A stretch of 64,000 bases of DNA from Bdellovibrio sp. CG22_combo_CG10-13_8_21_14_all_39_27 (GCA_002786715.1 PCTW01000054.1:38122-102121), one strand, 5' to 3'; counted from the first letter of the stretch, positions 17,649 to 25,534 are shown. The notes: generated by a model not told the origin, from the letters alone. Translations and numbers: made by a program.

Positions 17649-18826
17649 TAATTGCCTCCAACACATTTTTGATAATATCCAACCACGATCGAACCTGCAT
17701 TAGGGATAGCTGTTTGGTCAAACTTAACAACTCTGTTAACAGCATCGTAAGTCCATCCACTAGTTACAGCTTGTCCGTTTACAGTCACTTGAATTTGACT
17801 ATTCAATGGAACACCTGAAAGTGGGAAACTATCAAGAAGGTTCAAGATCTGAGCACCAATGTCATTCAGTGTAGTGTAAAAGTCTTGGTGAATGTCAGAA
17901 ACAGTACCACCAATAGCATTTGTAAAGTCAGTGTAACGTGTTCCAAGAGTTTCCCATTGTTTGTTAGGAATGATCTCAGTTGTTACGATTGAGTATGATT
18001 TTAAAAAACCGCTGTTACCTTTTAGTGCTTTAATACCATCCACGTAGTTTGATACAGCATTCGGAGATTGATCTTGCTCATCAGATAAGTGAACGATAAC
18101 CAAATAAGCATCTTGTCTCATCCAGCTTGCAGAATATCTATTTAAAAAGTCCTGTGATGTTTTTAAGCCCATCTCTGTACCTGATCCGTTTGTTCCTACT
18201 TTTACCCAATTCTTAAAGTTGTTAAGAAAGGTCGCTTCATCTTGAGCAGCTGCTTGAGAAGTTAAAGCGTTAAGATCACCACGGGCGATACCTGAATAAT
18301 TACTTCTTCCATCAGTAGTTGTGATTCCCATTTTGAAATCCACGCCACGATTTAAGAAGTTACCAATGAAGGCTTCAAAGTTATAAGCGAGAGCATCTTG
18401 TTCATCACCCATTGAACCTGAGTTATCAATAACCCAAAGGATATCAACTTTAGCTTCTTGTGCTACGTTTTGAACAAATGTATCTGATGCGTCTGTAAGT
18501 GTTCCGGTTCCACAAACACCTGGTTGTGGATCAGTCGTTCCGCCACCAGTTCCTGGATCAGTAGTTCCGCCACCAGTTCCTGGATCAGTAGTTCCGCCAC
18601 CAGTTCCTGGATCAGTAGTTCCGCCACCAGTTCCTGGATCAGTTACTGTTCCACCTGTTGATGGATCGTCTGGAATTGCTGCTGGATCTTTTAGTTTATG
18701 ATCATCAGGAACTCCCACGCCTTCGAGGAATTCTTTCTGATAAAATTCTTGCTGATTACAACCGGAAAGTGCGGCAATGAGCAGGATCAAACTTAAGTGT
18801 CTGTTGATCTTCGTTATGAATGTCAT
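17648..18826 (-). CDS. VWA-domain surface lipoprotein, CglB-like adhesin
   Basis: 392 residues from the ATG at 18826; TGAGG lies 6 nt upstream, whereas the longer TTG start at 18838 overlaps that site. Lipoprotein signal ending in ALSGC. A low-complexity stalk of DPGTGGGTT repeats follows, then a von Willebrand A domain from about residue 125 with the MIDAS start DNSGSMG, a later metal-ligand Thr in the GTNGSGTEMG region, and HLSDEQD. The C-terminal part is Gly/Val-rich and beta-like. In Myxococcus the VWA lipoprotein CglB is the gliding adhesin, exported next to the GltABC outer-membrane complex; the gene here is first in a Glt/Agl-like operon and coupled to a barrel gene by TAGTG. CglB equivalence is an inference. 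Confidence 0.75.
   Translation of the reverse strand: MTFITKINRHLSLILLIAALSGCNQQEFYQKEFLEGVGVPDDHKLKDPAAIPDDPSTGGTVTDPGTGGGTTDPGTGGGTTDPGTGGGTTDPGTGGGTTDPQPGVCGTGTLTDASDTFVQNVAQEAKVDILWVIDNSGSMGDEQDALAYNFEAFIGNFLNRGVDFKMGITTTDGRSNYSGIARGDLNALTSQAAAQDEATFLNNFKNWVKVGTNGSGTEMGLKTSQDFLNRYSASWMRQDAYLVIVHLSDEQDQSPNAVSNYVDGIKALKGNSGFLKSYSIVTTEIIPNKQWETLGTRYTDFTNAIGGTVSDIHQDFYTTLNDIGAQILNLLDSFPLSGVPLNSQIQVTVNGQAVTSGWTYDAVNRVVKFDQTAIPNAGSIVVGYYQKCVGGN
18531..18638 (-). repeat. Four tandem 27-bp repeats coding DPGTGGGTT stalk
   Basis: Four consecutive 27-bp units (18531-18557, 18558-18584, 18585-18611, 18612-18638) differ only at one base in the first unit. They encode a nine-residue Asp-Pro-Gly-Thr-Gly-Gly-Gly-Thr-Thr repeat, forming the flexible linker between the lipid anchor and the VWA domain. 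Near-perfect DNA identity suggests recent expansion; copy number may vary among strains. Confidence 0.95.
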
Positions 18827-18996
18827 GGACAACCTCAATTAAGTGCCGGAACTCGCAATCGATAAGCCCATCAATTACGTGAGTGAGTAATAACTCTTTT
18901 CCGGTCTCGTCTTGGGTTTGCCTCAACTTACATTCAACTGCGTGCGGACGTACAACTCAAACCAAAAAGTCCTTTGACCTATTTTCTTATGTAGAA

Positions 18997-19024
18997 ATCA
19001 TAACATCCTGACGTTTGACCTCAA
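18997..19024 (-). promoter_or_regulatory. Candidate sigma70-type promoter for gliding operon
   Basis: Reading the minus strand, TTGAGG (19024-19019) and TATGAT (19002-18997) are separated by 16 nt; -10 matches 5/6 and -35 matches 4/6 of consensus. A start site near 18990 would give a leader of about 165 nt before the VWA lipoprotein ATG. The whole non-coding stretch 18827-19225 (399 bp) holds this candidate and otherwise no gene I can support. Confidence 0.45.
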
Positions 19025-19225
19025 GCTGAAAGCCGAACTAGGGCCACAAAGCTTTACATATTAAGAGCTTAAGTCTTTTTTAGTAGGTGCTGAAGAGCTA
19101 ACTCAAGAGTTCGAAAATCGCCAACTTTTTGTGTGCTTCAAAGTTATTTATTGAAGTCCTTCACTTGAGAAGTGATGAATCATTTTTCCAAGAGAGTTGT
19201 TTACATTCCCAATCATGGGAGCATG

Positions 19226-19723
19226 TTATTGCTTATCGATCATGCTCTGAAAATCATCCATATTGTATTTTATTTCATCAAGCATATCTGGTGAAAGTTG
19301 ATATCTTTTGGAGTGAATATACATATGGGCCCAAGCTTCATATTCTAATAGGGCCTCCCAATAATAATTACTCAAGAATCGGATCTGTACTCCTGCGACT
19401 TGCCTGACATACATTGATTGTTCTTGATGAATATTTTCATGCCCAATAATCGCTGCCAACCAACCTTCATGAGGTCTTCCATTATACTCAAAAGCGCTCT
19501 CTGATAGAGAAATGGAATTAGTATAATTAGCGGTTACAGCATAAGCTTCTTCAAGTTCTCCAGGCTTTTTTATTTTCACTTTTTTGCAATTGATTGGAAA
19601 CTTGTGACAAACAATTTTTAAAGCTTCAGCATACTTTTTTTGTTTTACTAAACGATCGAAAGAATCATCTTGAGCATATACAGAAGTGCTGACAAAAAGG
19701 AGGGCAAAAATCAATTTTTTCAT
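19226..19723 (-). CDS. Small secreted protein with HExxH motif, putative metallopeptidase
   Basis: 165 residues with a signal peptide (MKKLIFALLFVSTSVYAQ). A zinc-peptidase-like motif GHENIHQE is at H95-E96-H99; E127 and E129 in LLEYEAWAH lie 28-30 residues later, at a distance allowed for a third ligand in gluzincin-like enzymes. Two cysteines (about 39 and 46) could form a disulfide. The protein is shorter than most HExxH families and I do not recognise the family, so enzymatic activity is only a suggestion. TATAAT lies 14 nt upstream of the ATG and there is no Shine-Dalgarno sequence. Divergent from the Cys-rich protein gene at 19852 over a 128 bp spacer. Confidence 0.7.
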   Translation of the reverse strand: MKKLIFALLFVSTSVYAQDDSFDRLVKQKKYAEALKIVCHKFPINCKKVKIKKPGELEEAYAVTANYTNSISLSESAFEYNGRPHEGWLAAIIGHENIHQEQSMYVRQVAGVQIRFLSNYYWEALLEYEAWAHMYIHSKRYQLSPDMLDEIKYNMDDFQSMIDKQ

Positions 19724-19851
19724 GGAAAAAAGCTATCATTATATAATGATGTTTCGGGCCTATTTGTAATAGTTACATTTACGGATGACGCTTTGTGGAT
19801 ATTCAAGACACTTCACCGCTGATAGCCTTTTTTATACTAAGAGGGGTTTAT

Positions 19852-20307
19852 ATGAAATTTTTTGTTTTAGCATTAGTAAGCTTACTATCTCTGTCTTCTC
19901 ACGCAGATGAAGTCTCAAATGCAGTGAGGTCCTTTCATCAACTTGAGTTTATTAACTTTATCTCTGACTCAGGAATAAAGCATGACGATTGCTACCCAAT
20001 GCCAGACAGGCAAACGTGTGTGAAGTATGCATGTTCTCGGTTGTCGACTTTTGAATGCGACGATCAGGACGAACTCGAGGCGATGTTTAATGTTTGTAAA
20101 GGAAACTTTGGTGATCGATGTCTTAAAGCAGCTACTTCTAAGCTCAATTCTTTTGAATATAATGAATTCTCAGAAATCTCAGAATTGGCCGTCGCCTGTA
20201 GTGGTTTCTATGATGTTTCTTGTATTGATTACGTTTGCCAAAGAATTGGTCATTTTAAATGTGACGAGAGAAGTGAGCTGATTAAGATTATAAATCAGTG
20301 TAAATAA
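19852..20307 (+). CDS. Secreted Cys-rich protein with three internal repeats
   Basis: 151 residues from the ATG at 19852, chosen because AGAGGGG lies 5 nt upstream and a Sec signal peptide follows at once (MKFFVLALVSLLSLSSHA); the frame is open back to 19795 but without support. The mature part contains three tandem units of about 40 residues: CVKYACSRLSTFECDDQDEL, CLKAATSKLNSFEYNEFSEI and CIDYVCQRIGHFKCDERSEL, each ending in a further cysteine. Units 1 and 3 keep four cysteines; unit 2 has lost two of them as a pair. Disulfide-bonded periplasmic or secreted repeat protein of unknown role. A terminator follows at 20372. Confidence 0.75.
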   Translation: MKFFVLALVSLLSLSSHADEVSNAVRSFHQLEFINFISDSGIKHDDCYPMPDRQTCVKYACSRLSTFECDDQDELEAMFNVCKGNFGDRCLKAATSKLNSFEYNEFSEISELAVACSGFYDVSCIDYVCQRIGHFKCDERSELIKIINQCK

Positions 20308-20371
20308 AAGAATTTCTAGCTTCTGAAAACACAATCATGGCCAACTCTTTGTTTTTAATCATTCTTTAGTT

Positions 20372-20404
20372 GCGCTGTTTGCTCAAAAAAACAGCGCTTC
20401 TTTT
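20372..20404 (+). terminator. Rho-independent terminator of Cys-rich protein gene
   Basis: Perfect 9-bp stem GCGCTGTTT/AAACAGCGC (20372-20380 with 20389-20397), 8-nt loop, followed by TTCTTTT. Located 64 nt after the stop codon. Confidence 0.8.
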
Positions 20405-20409
20405 CATAC

Positions 20410-20670
20410 ATGGTCACTTTGCTCGCACTGAATCTCATTTCATGATTAAAGCGTTCACCACCACGTAACTCGATGACATCTCACGAATGTTGTAGATGTT
20501 GCCACAGGAAGAACTGAGAGCCCTTTTTGTGGAATATCGGAGAGAGGGGGGGAAAGCCAATACCCGAACGCTTTGTCTCTTAGGAAATGTTGGTAGAAAA
20601 CCCATAGATTTCCCACCCCAAAATCCACCGCCGGAAAGGTTAGAAATGACTCATTTTCGGCGGTTTTTTT
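20410..20670 (+). ncRNA. Candidate structured non-coding RNA
   Basis: The 457 bp between 20308 and 20764 holds no convincing protein gene. After the first terminator there is a stretch richer in G+C than its surroundings, with several local hairpins (ACATCT...AGATGT at about 20476-20500; CCACA...TGTGG about 20500-20534; GGAAAT...ATTTCC about 20582-20613) and its own strong terminator at 20627. A terminator with no upstream gene of its own implies a transcript starting within this interval. I find no convincing promoter by eye and cannot match it to 6S, SRP, RNase P or a known riboswitch. A 79-codon frame on the opposite strand (20694-20455) covers the same region and cannot be fully excluded. 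Confidence 0.4.
20627..20670 (+). terminator. Strong intrinsic terminator downstream of candidate ncRNA
   Basis: An 11-bp stem pairs 20627-20637 (ACCGCCGGAAA) with 20654-20664 (including one G-U pair), loop of 16 nt, followed by a run of seven T at 20664-20670. No plus-strand gene ends within the preceding 300 bp. Confidence 0.75.
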
Positions 20671-20764
20671 GACAGCCCTGTAAAAAGGAATCACCTAGTT
20701 TTCAATATTTAACGCGCCGTGATATAAAATCCTGAATTCTATAAAAGAGCATAAGGAAGAATCT

Positions 20765-22219
20765 ATGATGACCCAAGAAATCCACGTCGATACTCTCATC
20801 TTTGAATTAAATAAATTCTTAGAGTTAGGATCTATTTCTTTGTCTCAAATGGCGGGGCAACTCGGAGTCTCAAAAGGACATCTTTCAGAAATTAAAAATG
20901 GAAAAACTCTTCCTGCATTAAACCTAGGTCTGCGCATTTTGAAGATCTGTGGCCTTGACACTATGACGAGAAGAAAATGGGCCCATATCTATAACATGAG
21001 AGTGTCTGAAGAATATCTCGAAGTTCATGACAAAGTTGAAAATAAAGAAAGTGTCATAAATCTAAATGAAAGAATTTCTAATCTTTTGGCCAATGATTTA
21101 AATTTGATGAATGCCTATGTTGATATCGTCAATCGCGAGCAGTTGGGAATTTCACAAGAAGAACTCATGGTTGAATATGGCCGAGATGTTGTAAAAAAGC
21201 TCAAGACTCTTATTAAAGAGGATGTGATCGTTCAAGAAGATAGAATGTTTAAAGTTGGAAAATGTTCACCTGTTATAACTCGCAACGCTTCATATGATCT
21301 CATGAAGGAAATTATTGATGATCAAAAGGAAAAATTCCAACATGGAGAACTTAAAGGGAAATTTAGATTTGAAATCAATGACCTTGATGAATCTGGATAT
21401 CAGGAATTATCAGTTGTTTTCGATGAAGCTTTAAAGAAGGCGCAAGAAGTTATTGAAAAACGTAAAAAAGCAAAAGGGCAGCCTGGAAATCGCTATGTTT
21501 TTCAATTACTACTAGGACAACTCAAATCAATCGTCTTAGTTTTTGGTCTTTTGCTTGGCGGATTAAGTATATTTCAATCACAAGATGCCTTTGCACAACC
21601 AATGAGTAACTACACATCAACTGATACAGATTCAACTTCTGGCGGACTCTCTGGTGGTTCAAGTTCTCGCTTAACTGAAGAAGAAATTAAAATGTTAGAG
21701 TATATCGACCAATACTTTCAACACAAAAGACCTGCATTTGATTGGAGCAGCATTGAAAATGAAACAGGATTCAAATTTGCTTGGCCTCAAATTGATCTCT
21801 CTGGAGTTAGACTTTCGGTAAATCGCGTTTGTCGTGCAGAGAATAATATGATCAGAAGTATCGTTCCGGAAAGAGTTTGTGTGAAGTGGAAAACGGTCAA
21901 AAGAGAATGTTTCAGCTCTGAGCTAGGAATGAGTGACTGTATGATTATTGACTCTAACCAACCGACTTTTGGAAACGTGGTTGTGGAAAGAAGCTGTGAA
22001 GAGTATGCCTTTCAACTTCTCTATAAATCAAATTTGATAACGAAAGAAGAGAATCTTAGAGATCGCTTTGGTAATCTTAAAAGGAATATCATTTTAGAGC
22101 AAGGTGCCACTCAATTTGAAGTAAGTATTTTAGGTAATGATGATGATAATAAGTACGTTAAAAAAGCTCAAAAAAGTTATGATCTACCTGAATGTAAAAT
22201 GTTTGAAATGATTATCTAG
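20765..22219 (+). CDS. Membrane-tethered HTH (XRE-type) regulator with extracytoplasmic domain
   Basis: 484 residues. A helix-turn-helix of the Cro/CI kind spans about residues 22-60 (SLSQMAGQLGVSKGHLSEIKNGKTLP). A cytoplasmic helical region follows, then one membrane helix near 255-275 (QLKSIVLVFGLLLGGLSIF). The C-terminal half is extracytoplasmic: a Ser/Gly/Thr-rich linker, then about 180 residues with eight cysteines (for example VCRAENN, ERVCVKW, RECFSSELGMSDC, RSCEEYA). This would be a one-component transmembrane regulator of the ToxR/CadC style but with a different DNA-binding fold. AAGGAAG precedes the ATG; two adjacent ATG codons are possible starts. Target genes unknown. Its end overlaps the convergent esterase gene by 4 bp. 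Confidence 0.75.
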   Translation: MMTQEIHVDTLIFELNKFLELGSISLSQMAGQLGVSKGHLSEIKNGKTLPALNLGLRILKICGLDTMTRRKWAHIYNMRVSEEYLEVHDKVENKESVINLNERISNLLANDLNLMNAYVDIVNREQLGISQEELMVEYGRDVVKKLKTLIKEDVIVQEDRMFKVGKCSPVITRNASYDLMKEIIDDQKEKFQHGELKGKFRFEINDLDESGYQELSVVFDEALKKAQEVIEKRKKAKGQPGNRYVFQLLLGQLKSIVLVFGLLLGGLSIFQSQDAFAQPMSNYTSTDTDSTSGGLSGGSSSRLTEEEIKMLEYIDQYFQHKRPAFDWSSIENETGFKFAWPQIDLSGVRLSVNRVCRAENNMIRSIVPERVCVKWKTVKRECFSSELGMSDCMIIDSNQPTFGNVVVERSCEEYAFQLLYKSNLITKEENLRDRFGNLKRNIILEQGATQFEVSILGNDDDNKYVKKAQKSYDLPECKMFEMII

Positions 22220-22875
22220 ACTCTAATATACTTACAAGCTTCTTTGATAAGAGAATCAGAGAGCTTGTGAGTTTCTTTTGCAATTATTCTAAATTCCCCG
22301 GTGCAACCATTCTCTAATAGTTTTTCATGACCTAGTTTCGACTTTACAGGATCCACTATAAGATCGTGCTCACCATTGAGAGAGATCACTTCAGCATTAA
22401 TTTCTTTCACTAATTTATCCCATCTCCAAGCGCCATTAATGCCAATGATTTTTTGAACTTGGCTCATTCGTTCTGCGCAGAAAAGAGATAGGTAAGCTCC
22501 TTGAGAATAAGATAGAATTGAAGTTGGTTTTTTATCTAGACCGAGTTCAATGAGTAAATTGGCAAGCGCGAGAGAAGGTGTTTGATAATCAATAGGAAAT
22601 TGACCCGTCTGAGCATCAAAAAAATACCAAGCAAATCCTGAAAAAAGCTCATCCTCTTCTTTCCTCTTTGCTAGTGGAAACTGGTTAACTAAAGGATAAG
22701 GACCTTGAGGGGCAATGACGGTTGCATTTTTAGGCATTAAATGAGCAAAGTTTTTAAACATGAAGTTCGCTTTTTGACCATAACCATGAAGTAAGATTAT
22801 GACTTGAGTTTCTTCATCACTTTTGCGTATTTCATACTCGATAGGAATTATGGTTTGAACTAATTTCTTCTCCAT
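22216..22875 (-). CDS. Alpha/beta hydrolase, phospholipase/carboxylesterase family
   Basis: 219 residues of the short phospholipase/carboxylesterase type. Oxyanion-hole region ILLHGYGQ (about 28-35), nucleophile elbow SYSQGA near residue 125 (first Gly of GxSxG replaced by Ser), acid in GEHDLIVD and histidine in ETHKLS near the end. No signal peptide, so probably cytoplasmic; substrate may be a lysophospholipid or carboxylester. Its ATG overlaps the stop of the upstream DGK1/SEC59-like gene (TGATG), which argues for a shared role in lipid metabolism (inference). Confidence 0.8.
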   Translation of the reverse strand: MEKKLVQTIIPIEYEIRKSDEETQVIILLHGYGQKANFMFKNFAHLMPKNATVIAPQGPYPLVNQFPLAKRKEEDELFSGFAWYFFDAQTGQFPIDYQTPSLALANLLIELGLDKKPTSILSYSQGAYLSLFCAERMSQVQKIIGINGAWRWDKLVKEINAEVISLNGEHDLIVDPVKSKLGHEKLLENGCTGEFRIIAKETHKLSDSLIKEACKYIRV

Positions 22876-23528
22876 CAGAGATTAATACCTAATAGCCAGC
22901 AATAAAGACTTAAAAAGGTACCCATCGCCAGAGGAATGGTTAGGTTGTCATCGATTTTAATGGGTAGCATTTCAAAGGCTGATACTGAAATTGAAGTGAG
23001 TACGGCCATAAGCCAAACCCGCCAAGTTGAAAAATCAGAGCCAATAGAAAAGGTTAGGAGAGTGATGATAAAACTCGAAGAGAGAAAGGCCAAAGAGCCT
23101 TCTAAGGACTTTTCTTTGACGATATGTGTTTTTCCGTAGCTAATCCCGATCAATGCAGAGAGTGGATCAGAAATAGCAAGCGTGAAAACAGCAGTTACTG
23201 CGATGAGCTTTGGAAAGGTAAATATGGTCAACAAAAATCCCATGGCCATTGGAACGCCGGCGCTTTCTTTGAGTTGTTCTTCTGCACGATAGAGATACTT
23301 CATGAATGGAGCTAGCTTATTGGCAATGTGAGGATAATTAATTCGAATTTGCTCGAGGAGATAAACCAAACTGGCGGCAATTCCTAAAATGGTGATGGCC
23401 TTTTCTCTGGATAGAAAGAGAACATAAATAATTGCGACACCAGAACCTGCTGACATATGAAAAAGTCTTCTTGGTATATGAAGATTTTTCCTCGTTTTAG
23501 TTATTTCATTAGATGTTGTCGTTTCCAT
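22875..23528 (-). CDS. SEC59/DGK1/VTE5-type membrane kinase or cytidylyltransferase-like protein
   Basis: 217 residues from the ATG at 23528. A longer frame reaches 23630 but runs inside the upstream gene; AGG lies about 8 nt before the chosen start. Six to seven membrane helices, with the family signatures RRLFHMSAGSG near residue 20, AISDPLSALIGISYGK near 120 and KSLEGSLAFLSSS near 140. The family includes CTP-dependent diacylglycerol and dolichol kinases and phytol kinases; the bacterial substrate cannot be read from the sequence. Coupled to the downstream esterase by TGATG. Confidence 0.75.
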   Translation of the reverse strand: METTTSNEITKTRKNLHIPRRLFHMSAGSGVAIIYVLFLSREKAITILGIAASLVYLLEQIRINYPHIANKLAPFMKYLYRAEEQLKESAGVPMAMGFLLTIFTFPKLIAVTAVFTLAISDPLSALIGISYGKTHIVKEKSLEGSLAFLSSSFIITLLTFSIGSDFSTWRVWLMAVLTSISVSAFEMLPIKIDDNLTIPLAMGTFLSLYCWLLGINL

Positions 23529-23541
23529 AATAAACCTATTT

Positions 23542-24030
23542 CTATTTGATCGGGTAAGTAAAATTTTGTTTTGCTTCTTCTCCACTGCTTTGTTTCGGAC
23601 CATACGCTTGAATACTAATATGATCTTCAAAAACTTGCCAAGAGATGGGCATCGTACTTGTATAATTTTTAACGAGCTTTCTTTTTGGCAAAGAATATAT
23701 CAAAAGATTTTCACCATGAATTCCTCTTTGTGTAACCACAAGTATATAGGGACTAAGTTCATCACCAATATCAACAGACCTTAATTCTTGGAAAGAATCA
23801 GTAAGTATGGGGTAACTATCAGTTAGAATATCTTCTCCTTTCTTATTGATAACTTTAAGCAAGTGATCAGCCTTTTCTTCAACGACGATGGCTTCATACT
23901 CATCACTTTCATGACCTAACTTCGAATAAGAAACGACTTTTAGACCACGCATCTTTTGAAAAAGATCTTCAGCAAAAACGGTGCTGGTCATCATTACAAA
24001 AATGAGGATGAGATTATTTAAGTTTTTCAT
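23542..24030 (-). CDS. Secreted protein of unknown function
   Basis: 162 residues from the ATG at 24030; GGGG lies 4-5 nt upstream, and an ATG six codons earlier has no better site. Signal peptide (NLILIFVMMTSTVFAED). The mature chain alternates beta-type segments (LKVVSYSKLG, YEAIVVEEK, PYILVVTQRG) and has no cysteine and no recognised motif. It overlaps the preceding transglycosylase-like gene by 17 nt, so translation is probably coupled; it may be an accessory or inhibitor of that protein, which is a guess from position only. Confidence 0.7.
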   Translation of the reverse strand: MKNLNNLILIFVMMTSTVFAEDLFQKMRGLKVVSYSKLGHESDEYEAIVVEEKADHLLKVINKKGEDILTDSYPILTDSFQELRSVDIGDELSPYILVVTQRGIHGENLLIYSLPKRKLVKNYTSTMPISWQVFEDHISIQAYGPKQSSGEEAKQNFTYPIK

Positions 24031-25432
24031 AACACCCCGGAGCTTCATTTGAACTCTTAATGCTGTTCATACAAGGTAAGCATCTATCAAGAACATTACT
24101 GATATATTGGGATTGAGAGTCCTGATCATAAGCAACAATAGCTTTTTTTAAAAGAGCATTGCCTTTTAATTTACCCTTATTCTTCCAATCAATATGCTTG
24201 ATGTTAAAGTTCATTACTCGAAGCATGATTTCAAGTTGAACTTCTGCGGAGCTACTTGATGCCTCGTGCAGTTCTCTTGGTGATAGATCTGAAAATGGCG
24301 AAGAGTACTTTGAAGTTAATGGAATTTGATCGCCTTCAACATGTGTCTTCAGCCACGTTAATGTTTTTCTGACTACGTGATGAAGTCCATGAGCAGTTGA
24401 AACCATGCCTTTTGTATTATTACAATAGGTGTAGTTCATATTAATGGGATTCAATAAACCTCTTGTCTCTTGGTAAGAGATACAGCTCAATAGGGCAGGA
24501 GTGATTAAAGGATGAATCACATTTGGGTTAAAGAGGTCTCGACTGAAATTCCCACTTGCCTTTACTTTGTCTTTCTTGATTTCAGTAACGACATCTTTTG
24601 AGAGGTTTGATATTTTTGATGCTCTTTGTTCTATGTTGAGTCCAGCCCATTCAGTATTTTGCAGCAGTTCCTCTGATTTTTTTCTCATTTCATTCTGACA
24701 AGATTTTTTCCCTTTAATGGAGTTTCTAATGTCCATTAACTTTTTATAGGGACTTTTACTTGGATCGGTATTTACGACGCCGGCAGGTTTTCTTCCAGTT
24801 CTTGATTTTGGTCTTTCCGAATTGTTGTCAGCTTGAGTTGAAATACACTTACCACTTGGAGGACGATACCAATTAGGAAAGTCAAACTGAAGGGAGACCA
24901 ATGTGCCTAGCTTTGATTTCAGAGCTGCTTCCTCATACGTTCCAGCTTCAATTTTATAGATACTGTTGCCATCAATTTGAGTTAGTGGCTCACCCTTTTT
25001 TGAAATGACTTCTCCTTCTGCATTGACCATGACAACAAGGTAGTGTTCTTTTCTCCCTTTTTCTTTTCCTAGAACGACGTATCGAGTTCCCTCTGGAGAC
25101 CTGAATTGCAAACCTTTCTTTGTATCGATGAGAGGAAGAGAAGTTTCAATTTCATCTGAAATCGATTTGAATAAGTACTTTTGACTGACCTTGTATTTTT
25201 CATCTGAAACAGCTTGCCCGTCATCATCCACAACTTGAACATTTTGATACCATGTCGAAAGATTTTTGACTGGATCGCCATCAAGTCGAATATAGTTGTG
25301 ACGCTCGAGTTGCATCGATTCGCCATTTGGCGATAATAGACTCAAGCTCGAGTTGATCTGTTGATTAACAGATTCTATTGCCCAAGAGGGTTGAGATAGA
25401 ATGATCAGCGAAATCAATATTAAAAATTTCAT
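24014..25432 (-). CDS. Secreted protein with lytic-transglycosylase-like C-terminal domain
   Basis: 472 residues with a signal peptide (MKFLILISLIILSQPSWA). Residues 30-190 are beta-like and of unknown type. From about 305 the chain resembles an SLT/lysozyme fold: ALLSCISYQETRGLLNP carries a candidate catalytic Glu at 322 in the place of the ESxFNP motif, and GMVSTAHGLHHV (about 342-353) resembles the A(M)GLMQ segment that follows in soluble lytic transglycosylases. Six cysteines occur in the C-terminal half. This would cleave peptidoglycan in the periplasm or in a prey cell; activity is inferred from motif spacing only. It starts a short minus-strand operon with the 162-residue protein. Confidence 0.65.
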   Translation of the reverse strand: MKFLILISLIILSQPSWAIESVNQQINSSLSLLSPNGESMQLERHNYIRLDGDPVKNLSTWYQNVQVVDDDGQAVSDEKYKVSQKYLFKSISDEIETSLPLIDTKKGLQFRSPEGTRYVVLGKEKGRKEHYLVVMVNAEGEVISKKGEPLTQIDGNSIYKIEAGTYEEAALKSKLGTLVSLQFDFPNWYRPPSGKCISTQADNNSERPKSRTGRKPAGVVNTDPSKSPYKKLMDIRNSIKGKKSCQNEMRKKSEELLQNTEWAGLNIEQRASKISNLSKDVVTEIKKDKVKASGNFSRDLFNPNVIHPLITPALLSCISYQETRGLLNPINMNYTYCNNTKGMVSTAHGLHHVVRKTLTWLKTHVEGDQIPLTSKYSSPFSDLSPRELHEASSSSAEVQLEIMLRVMNFNIKHIDWKNKGKLKGNALLKKAIVAYDQDSQSQYISNVLDRCLPCMNSIKSSNEAPGCYEKLK

Positions 25433-25534
25433 AAGTGTCTTTTCGGAATTTCATGAACTTATATAAAGAAGATTAAGACCGAGAAAAAGAGTCTGAAAGA
25501 GTCAGCGTCATTATTGATTTCAAAGTCTTATAAG

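Noticed and set aside
18827..19225. Possible gene in the 399-bp region upstream of the gliding operon.
   Set aside because: The only frames are shadows of the HExxH gene or short and unsupported; a promoter explains the region.
20410..20670. Known RNA identity (6S, SRP RNA, RNase P, tmRNA or c-di-GMP riboswitch) for the structured element.
   Set aside because: I could not find the conserved sequence blocks of any of these by reading; the identity is left open.
20455..20694. 79-codon frame on the minus strand in the intergenic region before the HTH regulator.
   Set aside because: No ribosome-binding site, it runs through a strong terminator stem, and it covers the structured element. Kept as a caveat, not called as a gene.
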